Shown here: positions 1-10,777 of the stretch, one piece after another
Layout of the letters: the number at the start of each line of letters is the position of its first letter
Position numbering within the stretch: the first letter of the stretch is position 1
Assembly: GCF_018131015.1 (NCBI RefSeq)
Contig: NZ_JAFCJJ010000010.1
Coordinates: forward strand, 1 to 64,000
Source of the DNA: Bradyrhizobium diazoefficiens
GTDB taxonomy: Bacteria; Pseudomonadota; Alphaproteobacteria; Rhizobiales; Xanthobacteraceae
Length of the DNA stretch: 64,000 nt
Direction: 5' to 3'
Notes under the pieces: generated by a model
Told to the model about the DNA's origin: nothing
Seen by the model: the letters and a program-made list of their open reading frames with translations, nothing else
The model's database searches: none
Program-made: the position numbers and the translations under genes

Positions 1-17
1 GTCTGCTTCACCGCCAT
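1..17 (-). CDS. Possible 5' end of a gene leaving the window
   Basis: Reading leftward on the minus strand, an ATG at 17-15 begins M-A-V-K-Q and runs off the window edge. A GGGGGA ribosome-binding-like sequence lies 6 nt upstream (24-29). Only five codons are visible, so no product can be named, and an in-frame ATG at 23 is an alternative start. This is a weak call based on the start signal alone. Confidence 0.3.
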
Positions 18-117
18 CGCCATTCCCCCAAAGGTCAGCCATAGGGAATCACAATTGACGAATTACGCAACAGGCCCACAAGGGGAGAGGGTGCAGCTCG
101 AACGTGGCGCTAGTTTA

Positions 118-636
118 TCACGCCCGCGGCGCGCAGCGGACGTAGACCATGTTGCCGTAGCGGGTGGCGGCGTCCTTGTCGATGAAGCGGGTGATGAGGA
201 CGCGGCCGTCGAAGGAGACGATCTCGCGGTCCTGCTCGCCGGGGGTCGGACCGGCCGGCCCGATATAGTTCTTGCCGCTGGGCGAGCCCTTCAGCCGCAG
301 CTCCTGCGGGGTCGCCTGGTCGGCCAGATGCATGATCACGCCGCCGGAGGAGCCGGCGGTGATCACGTAGGGATTCTTGCACTGGGCCCGCGCGGCCGCC
401 TCGGTGCGGGCGCGGTCGGCCGGGTTCTGGAACGAGGCGAGACCCCAGCGGCCGACGATCTCGTCGGCGCGGATCGTCGCCGGCATTTCCGGCGCGACGC
501 CCGGCTCGGCCTCGGGCGGCGGCGAGGACGAGAAGGACGGCAGGTTCATGCCGCCACTGCAGGCGCCGAGCAGCAGCGCCAGGCAGGAAATGGCGGCCAG
601 GTTGGCGACCGTGCGCGCGTGAGCCGAACTGATCAT
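118..636 (-). CDS. Putative outer-membrane lipoprotein, function unknown
   Basis: This 172-residue protein starts with a signal peptide ending in the lipobox LLLGACSGG, so it is predicted to be processed by signal peptidase II and lipid-anchored at Cys. After a Pro/Ser-rich linker comes a compact domain of about 110 residues (EIVGRWGLASFQNP ... VYVRCAPRA) that I cannot place in a named family. The ATG at 636 is preferred over an upstream in-frame start at 705 because GGGGGA sits 5 nt before it and it puts the signal peptide at the N terminus. It is divergent from groESL and shares the roughly 320-bp intergenic region with it. The lipoprotein call is direct from sequence; the function is unknown. 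Confidence 0.8.
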   Translation of the reverse strand: MISSAHARTVANLAAISCLALLLGACSGGMNLPSFSSSPPPEAEPGVAPEMPATIRADEIVGRWGLASFQNPADRARTEAAARAQCKNPYVITAGSSGGVIMHLADQATPQELRLKGSPSGKNYIGPAGPTPGEQDREIVSFDGRVLITRFIDKDAATRYGNMVYVRCAPRA

Positions 637-792
637 GGCATTCCCCCGAACAAGACCATGGCCGCACCCCTCCCGCAGCCAAGCGCAAAACCGCTGCCGG
701 AGCAATGACGTCGTGATATACGCCGCCGCTCCAAACGAGTTTCCAGTGCCACCATCCTATATCCGCCTCACCAATCGCTTAACCACCTTTGC

Positions 793-821
793 TTGACAGG
801 ATCGCGGCCAAGCCATATTTC
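793..821 (+). promoter_or_regulatory. groESL promoter, sigma70-like
   Basis: TTGACA at 793-798 and TATTTC at 816-821 are separated by 17 nt. Transcription would start near 828, immediately before the CIRCE element, the usual arrangement for HrcA-controlled groE operons. The -35 match is perfect and the -10 is four of six. Confidence 0.75.
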
Positions 822-832
822 CGGTCGCACTA

Positions 833-859
833 TTAGCACTCGGAAAGACCGATTGCTAA
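833..859 (+). promoter_or_regulatory. CIRCE element (HrcA operator)
   Basis: TTAGCACTC (833-841), a 9-nt spacer and GATTGCTAA (851-859) reproduce the CIRCE consensus TTAGCACTC-N9-GAGTGCTAA with one mismatch in the right arm. It lies between the promoter and groES, so the HrcA repressor is expected to hold this operon down without heat or folding stress. No hrcA gene is in the window. Confidence 0.93.
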
Positions 860-954
860 GCGCGCCGTTCGACCCTCGCGCAGAGGGTGGACGGCAGCCG
901 CCCTACCCCACTTCCGCTGATTTCCGAAAAAGCGAGCCTCCAAAGGGAAACGTC

Positions 955-1251
955 ATGGCTAAGTCCAAATTTCGTCCGCTGCATGACCGTGTCGTGGTCA
1001 AACGTATCGATGCCGAGGAAAAGACCAAGGGCGGCATCATCATTCCCGACACCGCCAAGGAAAAGCCGTCCCAGGGCGAGGTCGTCGCCGTCGGACCCGG
1101 CGGCCGTGACGAGGCCGGCAAGCTGATCCCGATCGACCTCAAGGTCGGCGACCGCGTGCTGTTCGGCAAGTGGTCGGGCACCGAGGTCAAGATCGACAAT
1201 GAAGAGCTCCTGATCATGAAGGAGTCGGACATCATGGGCGTGATGGCCTAA
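955..1251 (+). CDS. groES: Co-chaperonin GroES (10 kDa)
   Basis: A full-length 98-residue GroES. It caps the GroEL cylinder as a heptameric lid and contains the mobile loop region ([11 protein letters not shown], about residues 22-32) that docks on GroEL, followed by the conserved [12 protein letters not shown] stretch. The reading frame stays open upstream, but the ATG at 955 matches the family N terminus [13 protein letters not shown] and has AAAGGGAA upstream. It is first in a two-gene operon with groEL, 138 nt downstream, driven by the CIRCE promoter. Bradyrhizobium species usually carry several groESL copies; this is one of the HrcA/CIRCE type. Identification is certain. Confidence 0.98.
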   Translation: MAKSKFRPLHDRVVVKRIDAEEKTKGGIIIPDTAKEKPSQGEVVAVGPGGRDEAGKLIPIDLKVGDRVLFGKWSGTEVKIDNEELLIMKESDIMGVMA

Positions 1252-3021
<1,770 letters not shown>

Positions 3022-3048
3022 AGCCCTCCGTTCCATAGCAACGATGCG

Positions 3049-3077
3049 AAGGCCGCCTCCGGGCGGCCTTCTTTTTT
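3049..3077 (+). terminator. Rho-independent terminator of groESL
   Basis: A perfect 9-bp stem, AAGGCCGCC (3049-3057) and GGCGGCCTT (3062-3070), with a 4-nt loop is followed by CTTTTTT. It sits 28 nt after the groEL stop. Confidence 0.92.
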
Positions 3078-3223
3078 GGCGACCTTGGCGGCTGCGCTTT
3101 CCGATTCAACCGGCGGCCAAAACCAACTACGGTGACGCGCCGATTCTGGTTGTTTTGAGCAGGATCTTTCCGGAAGCAATTCACACCTGTCCGGGTCATG
3201 CCCCATTGCGCGAGGATTCATCG

Positions 3224-4435
3224 ATGCGTGCGCTTCCGGTTTGTTCGATAGCCCTTCTGGCGGCCCTGCTCGCCGTCCCACCCGATGTCGCCTCCGCCCA
3301 GATGAAGCTGTCGCCGAAGGCCACCGCGCCCGGCGGCACGGAGACGCGCTATTTCACCTCGATCGACGGGCTGATGGACGGCAATGCCGACGTGATCCTG
3401 AAGGAGACACGGCAGGGCAAGACGGTCACCGCGGCCGTGCTCGACGTCTGCTACCCGGTCTCGGCAAAAAGCCCCGACCGCAAGGACCGCTTCGTCGTCA
3501 ATCTCCAGGTCGCGGGCCAGACGCTGACCGGCACGACGCAGAGCCTCGGCGAAAAGGCGCCGGTCACCGTCAAGCTGACGCGCAAGCCGACCGGCGACAC
3601 TTTCGAATTCCGCGGCCAGATCGCCATCGGCCAGGCGGTGACCGAGGTCACCTCGCCCGACAATTCCGATCTCAGCGAGAAGGAATTTCTGGACAACCAG
3701 ACCACCGACGACGGCATCACTGCCCAGCCGAAGGATTTCACCGACGTCTCGCCGGAGGCGATCGCGGTCAAGGTCAAGCTCGACGCCGCGACCGAGTTCC
3801 TGAAGAGCCTGAAGGGCCAGGATGTCGAGGTGACGCTGGCGAGCCTCAGCGTCGGCTGCGAGGCGCTGCGCGCCGGCGAGCAGACCCTCAACATGTCGGT
3901 CGATCCGGAGCGCGCGGTCGCGCTGCTGGCGAAATTCAAGGCGATGCCGGGCGTCACCGCTGCGGGCTGGACCGCAGGGATCACCGAGATGGACCGCACC
4001 ATCCGCATTGCCGCCGCCGACTGGCGTGACGGCGACAGGATCAACCGCGACAAGCTCGCGACCGCCGTAGCGGGCGTGCTGAGCAAGACGCTCGCGGCAA
4101 AGCCGGTGTCGCAGAGTTTCAGCCCGATCACCGGCAAGCTCAAGCTGGTGTTCAAGCGGCCCAACCAGGATTTCCCGGCGCTCGAGCTCACCGACACGAT
4201 CGAGGTCGCGGGCCTCGTCTCGCCGGACAGGCCGGGCTCTACCGATCGGCTGATGCTGTGGATCGGCAGCCCCTCCACCACCACCGCCGACGAGAGCACC
4301 GGCGCCAAGCTCAACGTGTCGGATGAAGGTGTGGCGGACGAGGAAGGCGACCAGCCCGACGACGGCGTGATTCAGGCGCTCGCGAAGGAATTGAAGGGCC
4401 AGCGCTGGGACGCCGACAAGTCGGTGTGGAAATAG
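3224..4435 (+). CDS. Secreted protein of unknown function
   Basis: A 403-residue protein with a clear Sec signal peptide: hydrophobic core CSIALLAALLAV and cleavage likely after ASA (about residue 25). The mature part is rich in charged residues and alternating beta-like segments, with two similar-looking halves, each containing a VKVKLD or VKLTRK strand. There are only two cysteines in the mature chain and no catalytic motif I recognise. The ATG at 3224 has GAGG 10 nt upstream and places the signal peptide at the N terminus; the frame open further upstream overlaps groEL and is ignored. It follows the groEL terminator, so it should have its own promoter. Periplasmic location is inferred; the function is unknown. 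Confidence 0.8.
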   Translation: MRALPVCSIALLAALLAVPPDVASAQMKLSPKATAPGGTETRYFTSIDGLMDGNADVILKETRQGKTVTAAVLDVCYPVSAKSPDRKDRFVVNLQVAGQTLTGTTQSLGEKAPVTVKLTRKPTGDTFEFRGQIAIGQAVTEVTSPDNSDLSEKEFLDNQTTDDGITAQPKDFTDVSPEAIAVKVKLDAATEFLKSLKGQDVEVTLASLSVGCEALRAGEQTLNMSVDPERAVALLAKFKAMPGVTAAGWTAGITEMDRTIRIAAADWRDGDRINRDKLATAVAGVLSKTLAAKPVSQSFSPITGKLKLVFKRPNQDFPALELTDTIEVAGLVSPDRPGSTDRLMLWIGSPSTTTADESTGAKLNVSDEGVADEEGDQPDDGVIQALAKELKGQRWDADKSVWK

Positions 4436-4437
4436 AC

Positions 4438-4585
4438 TCTCGTGCCCCGGACGCAGCGCAGCGCTGCTTCAGCGGTGCGCTGCAGAGCCGGGGCCCAAAA
4501 GCCTCAAAGCGAAGTCGCGGATAGAATCTGGGTCCCGGCTCTGCGTCGCAGCGCTTATCGCGCTGCGCTTGTCCGGGACACGAGA
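4438..4585. repeat. Long imperfect palindromic intergenic repeat
   Basis: The outer arms TCTCGTGCCCCGGACGCAGC (from 4438) and the complement of GCGCTTGTCCGGGACACGAGA (to 4585) pair almost completely. The interior holds a second pair, GCAGAGCCGGGGCCC and GGGTCCCGGCTCTGC. It fills the space between two convergent genes. This looks like the dispersed palindromic elements common between genes in Bradyrhizobium-type chromosomes; it has no coding capacity. Confidence 0.75.
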
Positions 4586-4588
4586 GAC

Positions 4589-4984
4589 CTAGTTCCCCGT
4601 CGTCCGAAACCGCAGCGACTTCGGGCCGATCAGCGTGAGCACCTCGCCCTGGCGCTTCCAGGTCTCGACGGCGCTGAGCGCAGCGACGAGGTCGTCGTCG
4701 GCCTGAGCCCTGGCCGGCGGGCAGGAGCGGTCCTGGATCGGGCCGGGAACGAAGATCACGGTGTTTCCGGCAACCGAGAACTGGCCCTTGCCGCCCTTGC
4801 ACCAGAGCTCCAGCACCACCTCGCCATTGTCGCCGATCTCGATGTTGGGGATGCGTTTCGAGCCGGGCTGCGGCACCGCCTCCAGCGTCATCTCGGCACC
4901 GAAGGGAAACCCGTCCTGGGCCTGCGCGGCGGCCGGCATCGCCAGCACCGCGACCATTGCGCACAGCATCCTGAACGAAACCAT
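4589..4984 (-). CDS. META-domain (HslJ-like) periplasmic protein
   Basis: A 131-residue protein with a signal peptide (MVSFRMLCAMVAVLAMPAAAQA, cleavage near residue 23). The mature domain has the META/HslJ-type layout: a beta segment IPNIEIGDNGEVVLELWCKGG, a second VAGNTVIFVPG followed by a Cys-containing turn (DRSCPPA), a helix LVAALSAVETW, and a final strand EVLTLIG. Small periplasmic META proteins are often stress-linked, but the molecular role is unclear. The ATG at 4984 is chosen because it begins the signal peptide and has GAGAGG upstream; the frame open to 5098 runs through a terminator. It is convergent with the secreted protein at 3224 and separated from it by a palindromic repeat. 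Confidence 0.72.
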   Translation of the reverse strand: MVSFRMLCAMVAVLAMPAAAQAQDGFPFGAEMTLEAVPQPGSKRIPNIEIGDNGEVVLELWCKGGKGQFSVAGNTVIFVPGPIQDRSCPPARAQADDDLVAALSAVETWKRQGEVLTLIGPKSLRFRTTGN

Positions 4985-5056
4985 GAGACCTCTCGACCGA
5001 CCGATTTGCCGCACTTCTATAAGACGGCAGCGGCGATGAGAAGGTTCGCCAGCTCC

Positions 5057-5092
5057 AAAAGCAAAATCCCCGCGGGAGGCTCCCGCGGGGAT
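5057..5092 (-). terminator. Terminator of the LldP-type permease gene
   Basis: A perfect 12-bp stem, ATCCCCGCGGGA (5066-5077) and TCCCGCGGGGAT (5081-5092), with a 3-nt loop. Read on the minus strand it is followed by TTTGCTTTT, as expected for a Rho-independent terminator. Confidence 0.88.
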
Positions 5093-5117
5093 TCGCATCA
5101 GGTCGGGCTGTTGGCTG

Positions 5118-6782
<1,665 letters not shown>

Positions 6783-7091
6783 GGTCTTCCTCCCCCACGC
6801 ATGTTGCGGCAGGCGGCCCGCGTGGACTGCCAAGCCTGCTTGACGCCTGGTAACGATAACCCCCCGAGCTGGAGGCGAATTCCCCGCGGATAGAGTGGTT
6901 CCCGACCGCTCACAAGCCCGCGAAATCCCGGAGCCCCCGCCCCTGCGTCATTCTGTCCATGCTAGGGTCGTAGTGCGTTGTATGCCAACGCAAATTGCAG
7001 GATTTTCGACTTTAGTCTAAGCGCATCCCACAGTTGTCCCAACCATTTCGGCTTTGGGCCGTTGTGCACGTCCCTCAGGAGACCAAGCTCT
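6783..7091. promoter_or_regulatory. Divergent promoter region with a 7-bp dyad
   Basis: This 309-bp gap separates the divergent permease and BacA-like ABC genes and holds no gene. The only clear structure is a perfect inverted repeat, TGCGTTG (6974-6980) and CAACGCA (6986-6992), spaced by 5 nt, about 100 nt before the ABC gene. It could be an operator. I could not assign promoter boxes with confidence. Confidence 0.4.
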
Positions 7092-8855
7092 GTGAAGAAC
7101 ATCCGCGCCACGCTCGCGATCGTCTGGCGAATCGCGATCCCCTATTTCCGGTCCGAGGACAAATGGGCCGGCCGCGGCCTGCTCGCCGCCGTCATCGCGC
7201 TGGAGCTCACCCTGGTCGCGATCAACGTGCTCCTCAATCAATGGCAGAACCGGTTCTACAGCGCTCTCCAGGCCTACGATCTGGATCAGTTCGTTATCGA
7301 GATCTGGATCTTCCTCGCGCTCGCCTTCACCTACGTCGCGGTGGCCGTCTACAAGCTCTACCTGAACCAATGGCTGCAGATCCGCTGGCGGCAATGGCTG
7401 ACGCAACACTATCTCGGCGAATGGCTCGACGGCGCCACGCACTACCGCATGCAGCTCCGGGGCGACGCCGCCGACAATCCGGACCAGCGCATCACGGACG
7501 ACGTCAAGAATTTCGTCGAGCAAACGCTCGTCATCGGCCTGGGCCTGCTGTCGTCGATCGTGACACTGGCCTCGTTCGTCGTCATCCTCTGGGGACTGTC
7601 CAACAAGGCGCCCCTGCAAATCTACGGCACCGATATCGTCGTCCCCGGCTTTCTGGTCTGGTGTGCGCTGGTCTACGCGATCCTGGGTACGGGACTGACG
7701 CACTGGATCGGTGCGCCGCTCATCAACCTCAATTTCGAGCAGCAGCGCTATGAGGCCGACTTCCGCTTCAACCTGATCCGCGTGCGCGAAAACTCCGAGC
7801 AGATCGCCCTCCTGAAAGGTGAGAGCGCGGAGCGGGGGAATCTCCTGCACCGTTTCGGCTACGTCATCGCCAACTGGTACGCGATCATGAGCCGGACCAA
7901 GCGCCTGACCGCCTTCACCGCAAGCTATGGTCAGGCTGCGACGATCTTTCCCTACGTGGTGGTGGCTCCGGCTTACTTCGCCAAGCGAATTCAGCTCGGC
8001 GACATGATGCAGACCGGCTCGGCGTTCGGCAGCGTGCAGGACGCGCTGTCCTTCTTCGTCACCGCCTACCGCTCGCTCGCGGAATGGCGCGCGGTTGTCG
8101 CGCGTCTCGACGGGTTCGAGATGTCGGTCGACTCGGCAGCCAATATCGCGGCGAACGAGCCGACCATCGGCCTTGCGTCATCCAGTGGCGGCAAGACGAT
8201 CGCACTTGAGCAATTGCTGGTGAAGCTGCCGAACGGCGAGCCGCTGGTTGCGGCAGATGCCTTCACGGTCCAGCCGGAAGAGCGGGTGCTGGTGACCGGC
8301 CCGTCCGGCTCGGGCAAGTCGACGCTGTTCCGGGCCATTGCCGGCGTCTGGCCGTTCGGCACCGGGACCATCGCCATTCCCGAGAAGGCCAGGCTGATGA
8401 TGCTGCCGCAGCGGCCGTATTTCCCGATCGGTCCGCTTGGCGATGCCGTGACCTACCCGGCCGGGCGCGGCACGGTGGCGCCGGAGAAGATCAAGGGTGC
8501 GCTCACGGCTGTGGGCCTGCCGAAGCTGGCGGCGCGGCTCGACGAGGACGGTCACTGGAACCGGACGCTGTCGCTCGGCGAGCAGCAGCGCCTGGGGCTC
8601 GCCCGCGCCCTTCTGCACACCCCGGACTATCTGTTCCTCGACGAGGCCACTGCCTCGCTCGACGAGCCTTCCGAGAACCGGCTCTACCGGCTGCTGGCAG
8701 AGAAGCTGCCGCAGGCCACCATCGTCTCGATCGGGCATCGCTCGACGCTGGACGCCTTCCATAGCCGCAAGGTGACGCTGGTGGAGGACGGCGACATCCA
8801 CGTCCTCGGCGATGCCGGCGCCGCGGCGAGGACCGAGCCGAGCGCGGCGCGCTGA
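7092..8855 (+). CDS. BacA/SbmA-like ABC transporter (permease + ATPase fused)
   Basis: A 587-residue half-transporter. The first roughly 340 residues form an SbmA/BacA-type membrane domain with about six spans (motifs NVLLNQWQNRFYSALQ, NPDQRITDDV). The C-terminal ATPase carries Walker [10 protein letters not shown], a signature region LSLGEQQRLGLAR and Walker B YLFLDEATASLD, all intact. Such proteins dimerise in the inner membrane; relatives move peptides (bacteriocins, NCR-type peptides) or very-long-chain fatty acids. A GTG at 7092 is the chosen start because AGGAGA lies 10 nt upstream and the sequence before it has no membrane character. Bradyrhizobium BclA has this same fused architecture, but several paralogues exist, so BclA identity is not claimed. 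Confidence 0.9.
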   Translation: MKNIRATLAIVWRIAIPYFRSEDKWAGRGLLAAVIALELTLVAINVLLNQWQNRFYSALQAYDLDQFVIEIWIFLALAFTYVAVAVYKLYLNQWLQIRWRQWLTQHYLGEWLDGATHYRMQLRGDAADNPDQRITDDVKNFVEQTLVIGLGLLSSIVTLASFVVILWGLSNKAPLQIYGTDIVVPGFLVWCALVYAILGTGLTHWIGAPLINLNFEQQRYEADFRFNLIRVRENSEQIALLKGESAERGNLLHRFGYVIANWYAIMSRTKRLTAFTASYGQAATIFPYVVVAPAYFAKRIQLGDMMQTGSAFGSVQDALSFFVTAYRSLAEWRAVVARLDGFEMSVDSAANIAANEPTIGLASSSGGKTIALEQLLVKLPNGEPLVAADAFTVQPEERVLVTGPSGSGKSTLFRAIAGVWPFGTGTIAIPEKARLMMLPQRPYFPIGPLGDAVTYPAGRGTVAPEKIKGALTAVGLPKLAARLDEDGHWNRTLSLGEQQRLGLARALLHTPDYLFLDEATASLDEPSENRLYRLLAEKLPQATIVSIGHRSTLDAFHSRKVTLVEDGDIHVLGDAGAAARTEPSAAR

Positions 8856-8861
8856 GACGGC

Positions 8862-8897
8862 CCAAAGCAAAAGGGCGGCAGGTTGCCCTGCCGCCCT
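8862..8897 (-). terminator. Terminator of the porin gene
   Basis: An 11-bp perfect stem, AGGGCGGCAGG (8872-8882) and CCTGCCGCCCT (8887-8897), with a 4-nt loop. On the minus strand it is followed by TTTGCTTT. It may also end the plus-strand ABC transcript. Confidence 0.85.
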
Positions 8898-8921
8898 CGC
8901 CACGTCCGGTTCGGACGGAAC

Positions 8922-9926
8922 TTACTTCAGGTTGGTCATCGCCGTCAGGTCGAACGAGAGCTTGGCGATACCGGCCGCGCCGCACCAGTTCGAGCCGGCG
9001 CCGCCCGGGTTGATCGCGGTCACGTTGGTCGTACCGGTGGCGTTGAAGGCGCTCGTGAAGGCGTTGCAATCACCCTTGTTCAGGTCGGTGTCGGAGTAAC
9101 GCAGATCCAGCGTGAACACCTTGTAGGTGAAGCCGATACCGATGTTCCAGGTGTTGTAGTCCTTGTAGGGAATGCCGTTGGCAAAGACCGTGCCGGCGCC
9201 GGTGCCATAGAAGGCATCTGAAGTGCCGAACCACTGACGGCCGAACTCACCCGACACATACATGCCGACGCCCGAAGCGCCGAAGACCGTGCTGGGCGCG
9301 GTGTACTTGGCGGTCAACGAAGCGTAGTTGCCCCAGGCACCCGAGTTCAGGAAGTTTGGCGAGTAGTATTCGGTCGCGCCGACCGTGAAGCTGTCGTTGA
9401 TGGTGTAGTTCACCTTGCCGTAGACTTCGAAGAAGCTGACGTCCTTCTTCATTACGTTGCCGTCGGCGAGGAAGATGGTCGTGGTGCTGACCGCGCAAAC
9501 GTTGCCGCCGGGAATGCCGCCGGTGAGCACGTTGTCGGCGCAGCTTCCACCCGGATACAGGTAGCCCCAGATGCCGATGTCGAAGGCGAACGCGCCGAAG
9601 GTCGGGCGGATACCACCGTAGATGTCGACTTCAGCGGCGGCGCGGTTGGCAAAGGAGATGCTTTCCGCCGACACGCCGACGTAGAGCTGAAGGTCCTTGT
9701 TGATGTTGTAGCGCGGCTCGAAATAGGCGGCGACGGACGGCTTGTGGTTCGACTGGGTGACGCCGCGGAAGAGGTAGTCGTTCATGATCGCGCCGCCGAA
9801 GGCGATATCCCAGGGGTCAAAGGCGGGCGGCGGCGGAGCCTTGATTGCCTTCACGGGCATGTCTGCCGCGAAAGCCGAACCCGTCACCATTGCCAGCGCC
9901 GTTGCCAACAAAGCTACTTTTTTCAT
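8922..9926 (-). CDS. TorF-family putative outer-membrane porin
   Basis: A 334-residue beta-barrel protein with a signal peptide (MKKVALLATALAMVTGSAFA, cleaved before ADMPVKA). The body consists of alternating strands rich in Tyr, Phe and Gly with typical TorF/CHP02001 features: an early NDYLFRGVTQSN motif, IYGGIRPTFGAFAFDIGIWGYLYPG, and a C-terminal strand ending in hydrophobic residues. It is expected in the outer membrane as a channel; the substrate is unknown. The start is ambiguous: ATG 9926 gives the cleanest signal peptide and has GGGGA upstream, while ATG 9938, with GAGGA upstream, would add four residues. It is transcribed alone and has a strong terminator. Confidence 0.85.
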   Translation of the reverse strand: MKKVALLATALAMVTGSAFAADMPVKAIKAPPPPAFDPWDIAFGGAIMNDYLFRGVTQSNHKPSVAAYFEPRYNINKDLQLYVGVSAESISFANRAAAEVDIYGGIRPTFGAFAFDIGIWGYLYPGGSCADNVLTGGIPGGNVCAVSTTTIFLADGNVMKKDVSFFEVYGKVNYTINDSFTVGATEYYSPNFLNSGAWGNYASLTAKYTAPSTVFGASGVGMYVSGEFGRQWFGTSDAFYGTGAGTVFANGIPYKDYNTWNIGIGFTYKVFTLDLRYSDTDLNKGDCNAFTSAFNATGTTNVTAINPGGAGSNWCGAAGIAKLSFDLTAMTNLK

Positions 9927-10333
9927 TTCAATCCCCATCACCAGTCCTCAAACCCCAGCCGGCCTCCCGGCACCCCCCAGGGCATGTGGTACCGCTATTG
10001 ACCAATGCGTTACGGCGGTAATCTGGAGCCCCGGCGCCACACAGTGAAGCCAAAAACACGGGCATCTGCCGACTTTTTGGGCTTTCTGACGATTCCACGA
10101 AAGGTTGTCGGCAGGTGTTGCTTCCAAGGCACATCTTTTGAAGTCCGAAGCGCGCCGGAAGCCCGTATTATTACGATGCCCTGTGGTGGGGCGTGACCCG
10201 GCCGCCACGAATCGAGCGGGAGCCAACCCCGCCCCTCAACGAGCCAGGCCCTGGCGATGCAAAAAGGCCGCGGCGTCACCACCGCGGCCCTGTTGTTTCA
10301 CATCGCGTTCTCGGCGGGGGAAGGCGCCTCGCG
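9927..10333. other. Intergenic region, no gene seen
   Basis: About 400 bp between two minus-strand genes. It contains the terminator of the lysine-rich protein gene at its right end (10261-10289) and must contain the porin promoter at its left. Short open frames here have no ribosome-binding site or recognisable composition and overlap on both strands. I see no RNA gene. Confidence 0.5.
10261..10289 (-). terminator. Terminator of the H1-like protein gene
   Basis: The 8-bp stem GGCCGCGG (10266-10273) and CCGCGGCC (10282-10289) is followed on the minus strand by TTTTT. The loop is 8 nt. Confidence 0.82.
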
Positions 10334-10708
10334 CTAGCCTTCGGCCGATGCCGAATCCCCGGCGGACGGCATCGCCCAGCTCGTCTCCGCAGCGGGCTCG
10401 GGCGCGGGCGGCGGCGCTTCCGCCGGAGCTGCTGGCGTCACCTTGGCCGCGCTCTTCCTGGGCGCCGCCTTCTTTGCAGCCTTCTTGGCTGCTGCCTTTT
10501 TCGGAGCGGCCTTCTTGGCTGCCGCTTTCTTCGGGGCGGCCTTCTTGGCCGATTTCTTTGCCGATTTCTTGGCTGATTTCTTGGCTGTTTTCTTGGCCGA
10601 CTTCTTCGCGGTCTTCTTGGCAGCCTTCTTCTTCGAAGCCTTCTTCGCCGCTACGACCTTCTTGGCCTTTTTGGCCTTCTTGCTTTTTTTCTTCTTCGCT
10701 TTCGCCAT
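10334..10708 (-). CDS. Histone H1-like lysine/alanine-rich protein
   Basis: A 124-residue protein. Residues 1-90 are almost only Lys and Ala with some Ser, Thr and Pro, built from KKAAKK, AKKSAKKT and APKKAAAKK units, followed by a Pro/Ala/Glu-rich acidic tail ending ASAEG. This is the composition of bacterial histone H1-like or PAKKA-repeat nucleoid proteins, which bind DNA through an unstructured basic tail. AGGAGG lies 8 nt before the ATG at 10708, an excellent start signal, so it is a real gene although low complexity. It is a single-gene unit with its own terminator, upstream of glcF. DNA binding is inferred from composition only. Confidence 0.83.
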   Translation of the reverse strand: MAKAKKKKSKKAKKAKKVVAAKKASKKKAAKKTAKKSAKKTAKKSAKKSAKKSAKKAAPKKAAAKKAAPKKAAAKKAAKKAAPRKSAAKVTPAAPAEAPPPAPEPAAETSWAMPSAGDSASAEG

Positions 10709-10777
10709 CGTGGTCCTCCTGTTGCCGCCGAACAATGGTCGATCGGGCGCCTTCAGCCGTCACCCCGGGAGGAAAGC

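Noticed and set aside
10005..10282. Short frames on both strands between the porin and the H1-like gene
   Set aside because: They overlap each other, lack ribosome-binding sites and have no recognisable content.
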